Of a DNA stretch of 64,000 bases, positions 1 to 12,285 are shown piece by piece. Source of the DNA: Limanda limanda (lineage: Eukaryota; Chordata; Actinopteri; Pleuronectiformes; Pleuronectidae). Position 1 is the first letter of the stretch. Each line of letters begins with the position of its first letter. The translations under genes were made by a program, and so were the position numbers. The stretch covers positions 31,217,400 through 31,281,399 of the forward strand of contig NC_083638.1 in assembly GCF_963576545.1 (NCBI RefSeq), given 5' to 3'. The notes beneath the pieces are model-generated. The model did no database searches. It worked only from the letters and a program-made list of their open reading frames with translations, and was not told where the DNA came from.

Positions 1-196
1 ATGTAAAAGTTCTCAGTCTTGGGTGCTGGGTGCTCAGTGCTATTGATGGAGATGATCTACAAGTACAGCTCTGTGTTATCACTTATGCAGTCATCAACCT
101 CAACAGATTTGACCAGTTTACTGTATATACCTGCTTAGTACTCAGAACAGCACAGGGGAGTCTTCTCACCTTTGGCTAAGGCTCTTGAGGCCAGAG
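1..196. other. intron, unremarkable
   Basis: This is the end of the intron upstream of the first visible exon. I see no exon, RNA gene or repeat structure in it. Confidence 0.5.
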
Positions 197-400
197 CAGG
201 GGCGGCTGTGGCTGAGGGTGGTCGTCCTCCAACCTGAAGGTCGGCGGTTCAATCCCCACTCTGAACCATCTGCATACCGAAGTGTACTTGGGCAAGATGC
301 TGAACCCTGAATGGCCCCCCATAGAATAACTAAGTGCTGCAAATAGATAAACTGTATGAATGTGTGTATGAATGGGTGAATGTGAAACTGTACTAGGAGA
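197..400 (+). repeat. tRNA-derived SINE (teleost type)
   Basis: The stretch has a tRNA-like promoter layout: an A-box-like segment (GTGGCTGAGGGTGG, about 208-221) and a B-box-like GGTTCAATCC at 245-254. A body follows that reads like the common fish SINE whose middle contains 'GAAGTGTACTTGGGCAAGATGCTGAACCC', and then a tail with repeated 'GAATGTGTG/GAATGGGTGAATGTG'. It is an old, mutated copy. The tRNA resemblance is that of the SINE head; no complete tRNA cloverleaf is present, so it is not called as a tRNA gene. Confidence 0.7.
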
Positions 401-608
401 ACAGTGAGAAAGCTGAAATCTATCAGTTTGTGTGTGTCAGCAGACCATTTCTTCAAAACTGCAACTCATAATTATTTCTATTACGGATTCTGCAAAATGT
501 TGGAAACTTGTCCAAATAGTCCATCTGAGTATTTTTACCTTGACAGTGAGTAGCGTGTTTGTCATCCTAATGGTGAATTCCGTAAAAGTGTTTTTCCGTC
601 TCTTTCAG

Positions 609-692
609 GTCTACAACATGTTCCACCACCAGAGTCTAGGAGTGAGGGTCAACATTCGAGTCACCAAGTTGGTGTTGCTTCACAACCGCCCA
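609..692 (+). CDS. adamts17: ADAMTS17-like metalloprotease, internal coding exon A
   Basis: This 84-nt exon sits between a CTTTCAG acceptor and a GTAAGC donor and is in phase 0 at both ends (28 codons). It encodes [15 protein letters not shown] followed by [13 protein letters not shown]. That is the conserved helix and strand in the N-terminal half of the reprolysin (M12B) catalytic domain of ADAMTS proteins. Residue by residue it fits ADAMTS17 better than its closest paralogue ADAMTS19, from memory of the family. The product is a secreted, zinc-dependent extracellular-matrix protease; this piece is structural and carries no catalytic residue. It joins in frame to the exon at 1112. Upstream exons (signal peptide, propeptide, start of the catalytic domain) lie outside the window. 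Confidence 0.9.
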
Positions 693-1111
693 GTAAGCCT
701 GACTTTTTAACCCTGATTGACCCCTCCTTAAAAGCTCTTTTTACCTTCAACAACCTGACTGTCAGCAGATGCATGCACATGTGTGTGTGTGGAATCTTAT
801 TCATGCCCCTCGGGAAATGTATCCCTTTATTGCTTTGTCCTTGTGGATTGACGTAAATGAAGACTTTGTGCAAATGAAATATTCTAAATAATTTACCACT
901 TAACTATGACTACAATTATTTTCATCAGTTTTTCCAGCAGTGTCCATGATAATGTATTTAAACACTGTGGTCCCCAAGCAAGTTTTGAAATAAGTTTGAG
1001 TGTTAAATATTGGGCCCAGTATGTAGAAGAGAACTCTGTAAATGTTTTTTGGCATGTATTTTACAAATTTTTTGATTTTATACACTCTTTTTCTTTTTAT
1101 CTCCCCCTCAG

Positions 1112-1269
1112 GAAAAGCTACATGTGGGCCATCATGGAGAAAGGTCTCTGCAGAGCTTCTGCCATTGGCAGTATCAAGAGTTCGGAGGGCCACGCTACCT
1201 GGGCACCAACCATGTTCCTGGTGGAAGGGATGATATCCCACCAGTGGATACAGCTGTGCTGGTCACCAG
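1112..1269 (+). CDS. adamts17: ADAMTS17-like metalloprotease, internal coding exon B
   Basis: The exon is 158 nt, between a pyrimidine-rich CCCCCTCAG acceptor and a GTATGT donor. It starts in phase 0 and leaves two bases of an Arg codon. The translation begins [20 protein letters not shown] and continues through [20 protein letters not shown] to a DTAVLVT end. The GHHGE, SFCHWQ and YLG-N-VPGG blocks are typical of ADAMTS17 and separate it from ADAMTS19. This is the mid catalytic domain, before the zinc site. The exon-intron structure and reading frame are intact, with no stop, so the gene looks functional here. The following intron is about 25 kb and is dominated by a transposon array. Confidence 0.92.
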
Positions 1270-3899
1270 GTATGTAATATTAATAAATGATAATGAATGA
1301 CGCAAGTATCTAATGTGACCTCAGCTGTTGGAACATCTACAGTATTGCAGAGGATCCGGAAGTGTGTTATTCCATTTAGGTTTTGAAAAGATAAATAGTC
1401 TAAATCAGTATTTTGATTTACCCCGTGTTGAAATAGTAGTTTCGTCTCAGAAGAGTACGGTTTCTCAGAAAAAGCAGTTTATGCAAAAGCATGACTGTAT
1501 TAAACAGCACACAGCAGCAGATCTCTCATTAGTTTCCTTCTGTGCACTCAACGTTCTTTTGGGCCAGAGCAGACCATAGATTCTACTCATAGCCCAAATG
1601 TGTCACTATTCTACAAAGGGTCCAGTGTTCATTCAAGAAAGGGAAAGTTGAATTCAGTTGTTACTTTGTGTTACTCTCAAATTAATTTGAACTTGGACAG
1701 AGCGATTTTAAACCCACAAGGTATTATGTAATAACCTCTTTATCATCCAGCTGTGTAGGATCACTTTCCCTGTCTAGTCCTTGTCATGCACATGCATGCT
1801 TGTTAAACACCTGTAAAAAACCTGATACCCGCAGAAATGGCCAAGAAATGTTCTATCTCCGGGAGGAATCTAGCTGGGGAAATTAGGTTTCTCTTATCCC
1901 CGGCCCTTCCTATGGAAACTAGTTTCATAATGTTAATTTATGTATTATTAATGAAATAAACTAACCACACTTGTATGCATAGATGCAAAGGAAATTTGGT
2001 TTACTTTTTTCCTGGTTCCTTTCCCCTGTGCATGATTGATTTTTGTTGTTATGCACATGTTGAAACTTAGATGCTTGCAAGTTTCTGAAGTGTAAGAATA
2101 AACTGACAACATACACACCTTTTAATTTTTATTGACTAATACTACCACTGAGTGACAGCTATTTTCTCAGCATATTGTCCTAAAATGCCGTTCTGTGCTG
2201 TCACAATCTTTTTTAATTTTGTGTTGATTTTACTTGGGAAGTAAATGAGGGAGCTGGGGTAAAAGGAATCCTTTGGTTTAAATGAGGACTCATGTCCATT
2301 GATAGATTCTGTCTTGTCTTCTTCTACGAGGGCATGTATACAGTGGCCTTTTGTTCTTGAGGTGGTTTGTTACAAACCTGATCTGCCCTCCCATCTCTGC
2401 CCCCCTGCCCCCACTCCCTCTGTTATGAGGCTTTCTCTGTGAGGACGGAAGCAATAAGGAGCAGCATCTGCTGGAAGGGCATTAGAGGGATTCTGCCAAC
2501 AGCAGTCAGGATGAGAGCGAGGCAGCATGCAGGCAAATTAGAGCATGTTGCTCTCAGGTTTCCCGTTGAGGTGTGTGTGTTGCTTTAATCTCACATAGCT
2601 TGTGGAAGGCCTATGTGGATGATATCCAGGCAGTACATCTCTTACTGCTTATTAACAATCTCTTAGGAGGAAAAAAGATATTTGATATTTATGTCTGGAT
2701 GATTTCATGTCACTTGCATAATATGTTTAGGCACCAGATTATAAAAGTTAAGAACCGTCTGCTACATTAATGGCCTTTGTTTCATGACAGATTGGTAATT
2801 TAGAAAGAATCATAGGAGATAAATTCTTTCACATTTTTACATTTTAGAAGAGAGCAATCTAGTAGAAGCCCTGTGTTACTGGTGGACACACAAACCAGTA
2901 GATAGTCTCTTGAAATGTTGAACTGGTCCTTTAGGTTTTCCACCAATGTACCATAACACCTGAAGCTACAACCATAATGAAAATCTACCTAGCCTGTCCC
3001 AGCTCACACCACAACACACCTAGCAGATAATCCTAATATATAAGTGAATATCATTGGGTGGAATACATCTCTTTTTCATGACATCATTTCATCCTTCAAC
3101 TATACTTTTGATTCAACCTTTTTCTTTCCTTACACTGTCTCACTTATGCAAATCTTCTGCTCTGCATGTTCCACATGCAGCCGAAGCGCTTTATGTGTTT
3201 TTTAAAGAACACTGGGGCAAACCATTCAGTTTTCCCCCAAAAGGTCACTTTTTCTTTTTGCTGTCAAACTTTAAATGTTAAAAAGTGTGTTGTTCAATCT
3301 CAGTGTAGCATGATATGACATCACATCCAATGCCACTATACTGTGGTAAAGCTGTGTGCAAGCTGAACTGAGTGGGACAATGCTGGAAATAAGTTCTCTT
3401 TTTTTCAGTTTAACAGTAATTCTATTGATATTTTTGTATTTTTGTCTACTACAAAACAAATTTTATCAAATGCTGCCGGTTAAACTCACTTAAAGTTGAC
3501 ACGGCATGCATTGTGCGTACTTATGAAAAGGCATGTTTTTACCCCCACATTACATGACGTTTTTTCTCACCTGAAAATAGTTTCTTGAAAACTAGAACTT
3601 GAAAATAGTTGTATGGTAATGCTTTCTGAAGACTGAAGCTCTCTTTTCCTGTTTCTCGTTAAAACCCTGCCTGGTGAATTTAGTACAAGCTGGAGTCGAT
3701 CAATGGATTTTTTCGATAACCTGAATAAAGTGCATTACAGTATTCCAGGCAATAAATTATAAATGCATGAGTAAACTTTTTGGTACTTCCAGGGTGAGGT
3801 ATGGTCTTACTCTTTCAAAGTTTCTTAAATCATAAAAAGCAATCATTGTGACATTGTTAAGGTGTGGATTAGAAGTGTAACACCCAGGTTCTTTACTTT
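1270..3899. other. intron, mostly unique sequence
   Basis: AT-rich intron with scattered short open frames but no coding signature, splice-site pair or transposon ends that I can recognise. Confidence 0.5.
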
Positions 3900-4353
3900 T
3901 GATTTGTTGTGATGCGCCAGACTTCGAAGTTTGCTAATAATCTTTTGTCTCTAATCATCAGTACACATTACAAGAATTTCTGTTTTATCTTCATTTAATT
4001 TGAGAATATTGTTGCTCATTCGTTTTTCCATGCATCAGAGTCATCTGGTGCTACAGATATATATATTTTCGTATCATCAGCATAACAATGATAGTTCACA
4101 TATTAATCAGTAATGATTTTTCCCAGTGGTAAAATATATAAGAAAATAATAAAGGAGTATGTAACCCAGTGGAATGCCAAAAAGGTTATCATGCTTTGGT
4201 GAAACATGGTAACCGAGGTTAATAAAATATGTTGTGCCAGTAAGGTATGTTTTTAACCAGTTTAGAGCTTTGCCTTTATAACCTAGCCAACTTATGATCT
4301 ACTGTGTCAAATGCAGCAGATAAGTCGAGGAGCATCAGGATAGATGCATTTAA
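3900..4353. repeat. unclassified interspersed repeat remnant
   Basis: The segment shares phrasing with a second copy near 34690-35400: a 'TTTTATTTGAATTTAA/TTCATTTAATTTGAG' stretch, and a 'GTATGTAACCCAGTGGAATGCC' versus 'ACCAAGAATGAAACCTTGTG' stretch. It also has the 'GTGTCAAATGCAGCAGATAAG' motif often seen in fish genomic repeats. I cannot assign a class. The 19-kb array that follows appears to have inserted into its right end, because sequence resumes at 23449 in a similar AT-rich context. Confidence 0.35.
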
Positions 4354-6817
4354 AAATAAAAGCTTCACTTCCTGTAGCCACCAGGGGGCGCTGTGATTTA
4401 AAGTCATGATTTCTGTGTAGATGTCATCAGGCTGGGACTCTAGTCTTACATGTCTAGTTTGGACTCAATTGGACAATAAACGCTTCACTTCCTGTAGCCA
4501 CCAGGGGACACTGTGATTTAAAGTCATGATTTCTGTGTAGATGTCATCAGGCTGGGACTCTAGTCTTACATGTCTAGTTTGGACTCAATTGGACAATAAA
4601 CGCTTCACTTCCTGTAGCCACCAGGGGGCGCTGTGATTTAAAGTCATGATTTCTGTGTAGATGTCATCAGGCCGGGACTCTTGTCTTACATGTCTAGTTT
4701 GGACTCAATTGGACAATATACGCTTCACTTCCTGTAGCCAACAGGGGGCGCTGTGATTTAAAGTCATGATTTCTGTGTAGATGTCATCAGGCTGGGACTC
4801 TAGTCTTACATGTCTAGTTTGGACTCAATTGGACAATAAACGCTTCACTTCCTGTAGCCACCAGGGGGCGCTGTGATTTAAAGTCATGATTTCTGTGTAG
4901 ATGTCATCAGGCCAGGACTCTTGTCTTTTGTGTCTAGTTTGGACTTGATTAGACAATATATGTCCGAGATGCAGAACCTCGTGTTTTGATGGCGTTTAAT
5001 CAAACTTCAACGCCACGGTCACACGGCCTTAAAACCGTATGAATATCTTCAGGGGGGGCTGTTGATTCACACATGTAGTTTGAGTGAGATAGAACCATGA
5101 ACACTGAAGTTACAGCAATTTCGTGTTTCACGGCGAGTTGATGGACTTTGACGCCACGCCACGGTCACACGGTGTGACGAAAAACCAATCCCTAAATCAT
5201 TTTTTATGTCCATCTTGTGATGACACTCACTTCCTGTAGCCACCTGGGGGCGCTGTGATTTAAAGTCATGATTTCTGTGTAGATGTCATCAGGCCGGGAC
5301 TCTTGTCTTACATGTCTAGTTTGGACTCAATTGGACAATATACGCTTCACTTCCTGTAGCCAACAGGGGGCGCTGTGATTTAAAGTCATGATTTCTGTGT
5401 AGATGTCATCAGGCCAGGACTCTTGTCTTTTGTGTCTAGTTTGGACTTGATTAGACAATATATGTCCGAGATGCAGAACCTCGTGTTTTGATGGCGTTTA
5501 ATCAAACTTCAACGCCACGGTCACACGGCCTTAAAACCGTATGAATATCTTCAGGGGGGGCTGTTGATTCACACATGTAGTTTGAGTGAGATAGAACCAT
5601 GAACACTGAAGTTACAGCAATTTCGTGTTTCACGGCGAGTTGATGGACTTTGACGCCACGCCACGGTCACACGGTGTGACGAAAAACCAATCCCTATATC
5701 ATTTTTTATGTCCATCTTGTTGTGATGACACTCATTACTATGTCATAGTAAAAATGTGGAAAATGGCCAAAATGGCCACCAAATCCAAAATGGCGGGCTT
5801 CCTGTTTGATCTAACATATCGATCCAAGAGACTTATTTGTTTGTTATGAAAAGACACATGTCCCCATAGATTTTTGTACATGTCGGCCAAACGTTGTGCC
5901 GGGGCTCCCCTTTAGGGGGCGCTAGTCATTTTTTTGGCCACGCCCATTTCTTAAAACCCTATTAATATCTTCAGGGGGGGGCTGTTGATACACACATGTA
6001 GTTTGAGGGAGACGGAACCATGAACGCGGAAGTTACAGCAATTTCGTGTTTCACGGCGAGCTGATGAACTTTGATGTCACGCCATTAATACTGTGTTTGA
6101 CGAAAAGTCACAGTAGTCTTGAGACCCATTTGATAGAGTTTGACATGGTTGAGGTCAGTGGATGAGGAGAAATACATCCAAGTGTAAGACATGCAAAAAA
6201 AAAGACATTTCCGGTTGCCACCAGGGGGCGCTGTGATATTAAGTCAATATTTCAGTGCAGAGGTCATCAGGCCGGGACTCTTGTCTTATATGTGTAGTTT
6301 GGACCCGATTGGATCGTGTTTGACCGAGATACAGAACCTCGTGTTTTGATGGCGTTTAATCAAACTTTGACGCCACGCCACGGTCACACGGTGTGACCAA
6401 AAGTTGATTTTTTTCAGTCAACTTTTTTCTCCATCTTTTTGTAATGACACTCATCTGAATTTGAAGTTGATCGGATGAAAGCCCTGGGACAAGTACATGA
6501 GAGTAAAAAATCGCCAAAATGGACACTAAATCCAAAATGGCGGACTTCCTGTTGCGTTTTTCATAATGCCCTTTGAGACTTTTTTTCAGGAATAGTGACG
6601 ATACACCTCTTGCCCGATTTTGGTGAAAATCAGTTATGTGGAAACCTAGGGGCTGGGTTCCAGGGGGCGCTGTTGAGCCATTTTGCCACGCCCATTTCAA
6701 ATTACTCCAGAATACGTAAATTTTCACCACTTAGTAGTTTACTGCAAAGTTTCATAACTTTTTGAGCACGTTAAAGCCCTCAAAAAGCCCATCCTTTTGT
6801 GTGAAAAATAATAATAA
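4354..6817 (+). repeat. array unit 1 (left-truncated)
   Basis: The unit lacks the CTAGGGCTACG left end and begins directly in the minisatellite. It has five 120-bp repeats at about 4361-4960, a partial half-A body, two more 120-bp repeats at about 5227-5460, a second half-A body and a half B (from about 6200). The half-A body is therefore duplicated inside this unit. Confidence 0.7.
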
Positions 6818-8383
6818 CTAGGGCTACGTTGTAGCACTAACGGGCCCGAGCACACGCGCGTTTCAAGTCTGTTGCGGTCGGGGAAGAGACAGCGTTCAAT
6901 GACCAAGCAGCCGTCTCCGCGTTGCATGGGTTTTTTGCACTGCGGCAAGGATAAATGCTTCACTTCCTGTAGCCAGCAGGTGGCGCTGTGATTTTAAGTC
7001 ATGGTGTCTCTGTAGATGTCATCAGGTCATGACCCTTGTCTTACATGTCTAGTTTGGTCTTGATTGAACCAAATATGCCTGAGATACAGAAGCTCGTGTT
7101 TCGATGGCGTGTAATCAAACTTTGACGCCTGGCCACGGTTACACGCTGTAACCTATAGCTGATGTTTTGATAACTTTAGTACTTCATCTTCTTGTGAAGA
7201 CACTCATCTAAATCTTAAGTTGATCTGATGAAAGCTGTACGACAAGTATATTAAAGTAAATATGCAGAATATGGCCAAAATGGCCACCAAATCCAAAATG
7301 GCCGGCTTCCTGTTTACTCTAGCATATCTATCCAAGAGACTTATTTCTTTGTCATGAAAAGACACATGTCCCCGTCGATTTTCGTAGCTGTAGGCCAACC
7401 GAGTGCTGGGGCTGCCCTTTAGGGGGCGCTAGTCAGTTATATTGCCACGCCCATTCCTTAAACCCATCTGACAGCTTTCAGGGGGGGGCTGTTGACACAC
7501 ACATGTAGTTTGAGGGAGATTGAACCTTGAACACCGAAGTTATAGCAATTTCGTGTGTCATGGCGAATTGATGAACTTTGATGCCACGCCATTAATATGG
7601 CGTTTGACGAAAAGTCACAGTAATCTTATATCTTCATTATCAATGTCTTGAGACCCATTTGACATAGTTTCACATGGTTGTGCAAAGGGGATGAGGAGAA
7701 ATATTTCCAAGTGTGAGACGTACCAAAAACAAGACATTTCCTGCTGCCACCAGGGGGCGCTGTGATTTTAAGTCACGATTTCTGTGTTGATGTCTTCAGG
7801 TCGCGACTCTTATCTTATGTGTGTAGTTTGGACTCGATTGGACCAAATATGTCCGAGATACAGCCGCCCGTGTTTTGATGGCGTTTAATCAAACTTTGAC
7901 GCAACGCCACTGTCACACGCTCTGACGAAAAGTTGATTTTTTTGATAACTTTAGATCTCCATATTGTTGTGTTGACACTCGTATAAATTTTAAGTTGATC
8001 CGATGATAGCTCTACGACAAGTACATCAAAGTAAAAATGTTGAATATGGCCAAAATGGCCACTAAATCCAAAATGGTGGACTTCCTGTTGCGATTTTCAT
8101 AACGCATTGAGAGACTTTTTTGTGCGTCTTTTCATGATACATAACCACCTTTTTTTTTGTGAGGATCGGTGAAGTTTAACTGAGGGGGCTTTCCGTAGGT
8201 GGCGCTGTTGAGCTATTTTGCCACGCCCATTTCCAAATACTCCAGAATACGTAAAATTTCACCCATTTCTAACTTCCTGCAAAGTTTAACAACTTTTTGA
8301 GCATGGGAAAGCCCTCAAAAAGCCAATTCATTTGTTCCTTTCAATTTCAATAGGGCCTCCCACCGGAGGTGCTCGGGCCCTAA
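6818..8383 (+). repeat. array unit 2
   Basis: This is a complete unit from CTAGGGCTACG to GGGCCCTAA and the shortest (1.57 kb). It has a single minisatellite-type repeat, with a CCAGCAGGTGGCGCT variant at 6974-6988. It has a diverged half A and half B and may represent an older lineage of the family. The next unit joins without any spacer. Confidence 0.7.
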
Positions 8384-10407
8384 CTAGGGCTACGTTGTAG
8401 CACTTGCGGGCCCGAGCACCTGCACGTTGAAGCCTGTTGCAGTCGGGGGAGAGAGCGGTCGATGACCAGGCGCACGTCTCTGCGTTGGATGCGTTTTCCT
8501 CTCTGTGGCAAGGATAAAAGCTTCACTTCCTGTAGCCACCAGGGGGGGCTGTGATTTAAAGTCATGATTTCTGTGTAGATGTCATCAGGCCGGGACTCTA
8601 GTCTTACATGTCTAGTTTGGACTCAATTGGACAATAAACGCTTCACTTCCTGTAGCCACCAGGGGGCGCTGTGATTTAAGGTCATGATTTCTGTGTAGAT
8701 GTCATCAGGCCGGGACTCTTGTCTTACATGTCTAGTTTGGACTCAATTGGACAATATACGCTTCACTTCCTGTAGCCAACAGGGGGCGCTGTGATTTAAA
8801 GTCATGATTTCTGTGTAGATGTCATCAGGCTGGGACTCTAGTCTTACATGTCTAGTTTGGACTCAATTGGACAATAAACGCTTCACTTCCTGTAGCCACC
8901 AGGGGGCGCTGTGATTTAAAGTCATGATTTCTGTGTAGATGTCATCAGGCCAGGACTCTTGTCTTTTGTGTCTAGTTTGGACTTGATTAGACAATATATG
9001 TCCGAGATGCAGAACCTCGTGTTTTGATGGCGTTTAATCAAACTTCAACGCCACGGTCACACGGCCTTAAAACCGTATGAATATCTTCAGGGGGGGCTGT
9101 TGATTCACACATGTAGTTTGAGTGAGATAGAACCATGAACACTGAAGTTACAGCAATTTCGTGTTTCACGGCGAATTGATGGACTTTGACGCCACGCCAC
9201 GGTCACACGGTGTGACGAAAAACCAATCCCTAAATCATTTTTTATGTCCATCTTGTTGTGATGACACTCATTTGAATTTTAAGTTGATCTGATGAAAGAC
9301 CTGGGACAAGTATGTCATAGTAAAAATGTGGAAAATGGCCAAAATGGCCACCAAATCCAAAATGGCGGGCTTCCTGTTTGATCTAACATATCGATCCAAG
9401 AGACTTATTTGTTTGTTATGAAAAGACACATGTCCCCATAGATTTTTGTACATGTCGACCAATCGTAGTGCCGGGGCTGCCCTTTAGGGGGCGCTAGTCA
9501 GTTTTTTTGCCACGCCCATTTCTTAAAACCATATGAATATCTTCAGGGGGGGGATGTTAACACACACATGTAGTTTGAGTGAGACGGAACCATGAACACT
9601 GAAGTTACAGCAATTTCGTGTTTCACGGCGAGCTGATGAACTTTGATGCCACGCCATTAATACTGTGTTTTACGAAAAGTCACAGTAATCTTATATCTTC
9701 ATTATCAATGTCTTGAGACCCATTTGATAGAGTTTGACATGGTTGAGGTCAGTGGATGAGGAGAAATACATCCAAGTGTAAGACATGCAAAAAAAAAGAC
9801 ATTTCCTGTTGCCACCAAGGGGCGCTGTGATATTAAGTCATGATTTCAGTGCAGATGTCATCAGGCCGGGACTTTTGTCTTATGTGTGTAGTTTGGATTT
9901 GATTGGATCATGTATGTGCGAGATACAGAAGCTCGTGTTTTGATGGCGTTTAATCAAACTTTGACGCCACGCCACGGTCACACGGTGAGACGAAAAATCA
10001 ATCCCTTAATAATTTTTTATCTCCATCTTGTTGTGATATCACTCATTTAAATTTGATTTGATGAAAGCCCTGGGACAAGTACGTCAAAGCAAAAATGGCC
10101 AAAATGGTCAAAATGGCCACTAAATCCAAAATGGTGGGCTTCCTGTTGCGTTTTTCATAATGCCCTTTGTGACTTTTTTTCATGATTTGTCACGATACAC
10201 CTCTCGCCCGATTTTGGTGAAAATCGGTTATGTGGAAACCTAGGGGCTGGGTTCCAGGGGGCGCTGTTGAGCCATTTTGCCACGCCCATTTCAAATTACT
10301 CCAGAATACATAAATTTTCACTACTCTCTAATTATCTGCAAAGTTTGGTAAGAAGTTCAGCATGTTAAAGCCCTCAAAAAGCCAATTCACTTTAGTCACA
10401 ATAATAA
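8384..10407 (+). repeat. array unit 3
   Basis: It has the left terminus, then four 120-bp repeats (about 8518-9000), half A and half B. It ends in 'AATAATAA' without the GGTGCTCGGGCCCTAA right terminus. Confidence 0.7.
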
Positions 10408-12192
10408 CTAGGGCTACGTTGTAGCACTTGCGGGCCCGAGCACCTGCACGTTGAAGTCTGTTGCGGTCGGGGGAGAGAGCGATCAATGACCAAGCGCATG
10501 TCTCTGCTTTGGATGCGTTTTCCTCTCTGTGGCAAGGATAAACACTTCACTTCCTGTAGCCACCAGGGGGCGCTGTGATTTAAAGTCATGATTTCTGTGT
10601 AGATGTCATCAGGCTGGGACTCTAGTCTTACATGTCTAGTTTGGACTCAATTGGACAATAAACGCATCACTTCCTGTAGCCACCAGGGGGCGCTGTGATT
10701 TAAAGTCATGATTTCTGTGTAGATGTCATCAGGCCGGGACTCTAGTCTTGCATGTCTAGTTTGGACTCGATAGGACAATATATGTCCGAGATACAGAATC
10801 ACGTGTTTTGATGGCATTTAATCAAACTTCGACGCCACGGTCACACGGCCTTACAACCATATGAATATCTTCAGGGGGGGGGGCTGTTGATACACACATG
10901 TAGTTTGAGTGAGATAGAACCATGAACACTGAAGTAACAGCATTTCGTGTTTCACGGCGAGTTGATGAACTTTGACGCAAAGCCACGGTCACACGGTGTG
11001 ACGAAAAAACAATCCCTAAATCAATTTTTATCTCCATCTTGTTGTGATGACACTCATCTGAATTTAAAGATGAACTGATGAAAGCCCTGGGACAAGTATG
11101 TCAAAGTAAAAATGTGGAATATGGTCAAAATGGCCACTAAATCCAAAATGGCGGACTTCCTGTTTGGTCTAACATATCGATCCAAGAGACTTATTTGTTT
11201 GTTATGAAAAGACACATGCCATAATCAATTTTTGTACATGTCAACCAATCGTAGTGCCAGGGCTGCCCTTTAGGGGGCGCTAGTCAGTTTTTTTGCCACG
11301 CCCATTTCTTAAAACCATATGAATATCTTAAGGGGGGGGATGTTAACACACACGTGTAGTTTGAGTGAGATGGAACCATGAACACGGAAGTTACAGCAAT
11401 TTCGTGTGTCATGGCGAGTTGATGAACTTTGATGCCACGCCATTAATACTGTGTTTGACGAAAAGTCACAGTAATCTTATATCTTCATTATCAATGTCTT
11501 GAGACCCATTTGATACAGTTTGACATGGTTGAGGTCAGTGGATGAGGAGAAATACATCCAAGTGTAAGACATGCAAAAAAACATACATTTCCTGATGCCA
11601 CCAGGGGGCGCTGTGATATTAAGTCATGATTTCAGTGCAGATGTCATCAAGCCGGGTCTCTTGTCTTATGTGTCTAGTTTGGACTCGATTGGATCGTGTT
11701 TTTCCGAGATACAGAACCTCGTGTTTTGATGGCGTTTAATCAAATTTTGATGCCACGCCAAGGTCACACGGTGTAGCGAAAAGTTGATTTTTTAAGTCAA
11801 CTTTTTTCTCCATCTTGTTGTGATGACACTCATCTGAATTTGAAGTTGATCTGATGAAAGCCCTGGGACAAGTACATTAAAGTAAAAATCGCCAAAATGG
11901 CCAAAATGGCCACTAAATCCAAAATGGCGGGCTTCCTGTTGCGTTTTTCATAATGCCCTTTGTGACTTTTTTTCATGATTAGTCACGATACACCTCTTGC
12001 CCGATTTTGGTGAAAATCGGTTATGTGGAAACCTAGGGGCTGGGTTCCAGGGGGCGCTGTTGAGCCATTTTGCCACGCCCATTTCCAAATACACCAGAAT
12101 ACGTAAATTTTCACCACCCTCTAATTTTCTGCAAAGTTTGGTAAGAAGTTCAGCATGTTAAAGCCCTCAAAAAGGCAATTCACTTTAGTCAC

Positions 12193-12228
<36 letters not shown>

Positions 12229-12276
12229 CCTTACAATTTCAATAGGGCCTCTCACCATTCGGTGCTCGGGCCCTAA
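10408..12276 (+). repeat. array unit 4
   Basis: A complete unit with two 120-bp repeats (about 10545-10785), half A, half B, an (AAT)n run at about 12197-12227 and the right terminus. Confidence 0.7.
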
Positions 12277-12285
12277 TAATAATAA

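Noticed and set aside
197..260. tRNA gene suggested by a B-box-like sequence
   Set aside because: Only the SINE head is present; no complete cloverleaf or anticodon arm can be built, and SINE body sequence follows.
4361..4960. Regular direct repeats as a possible CRISPR array
   Set aside because: The whole 120-bp period is repeated with no unique spacers, in a vertebrate genome; it is a minisatellite.
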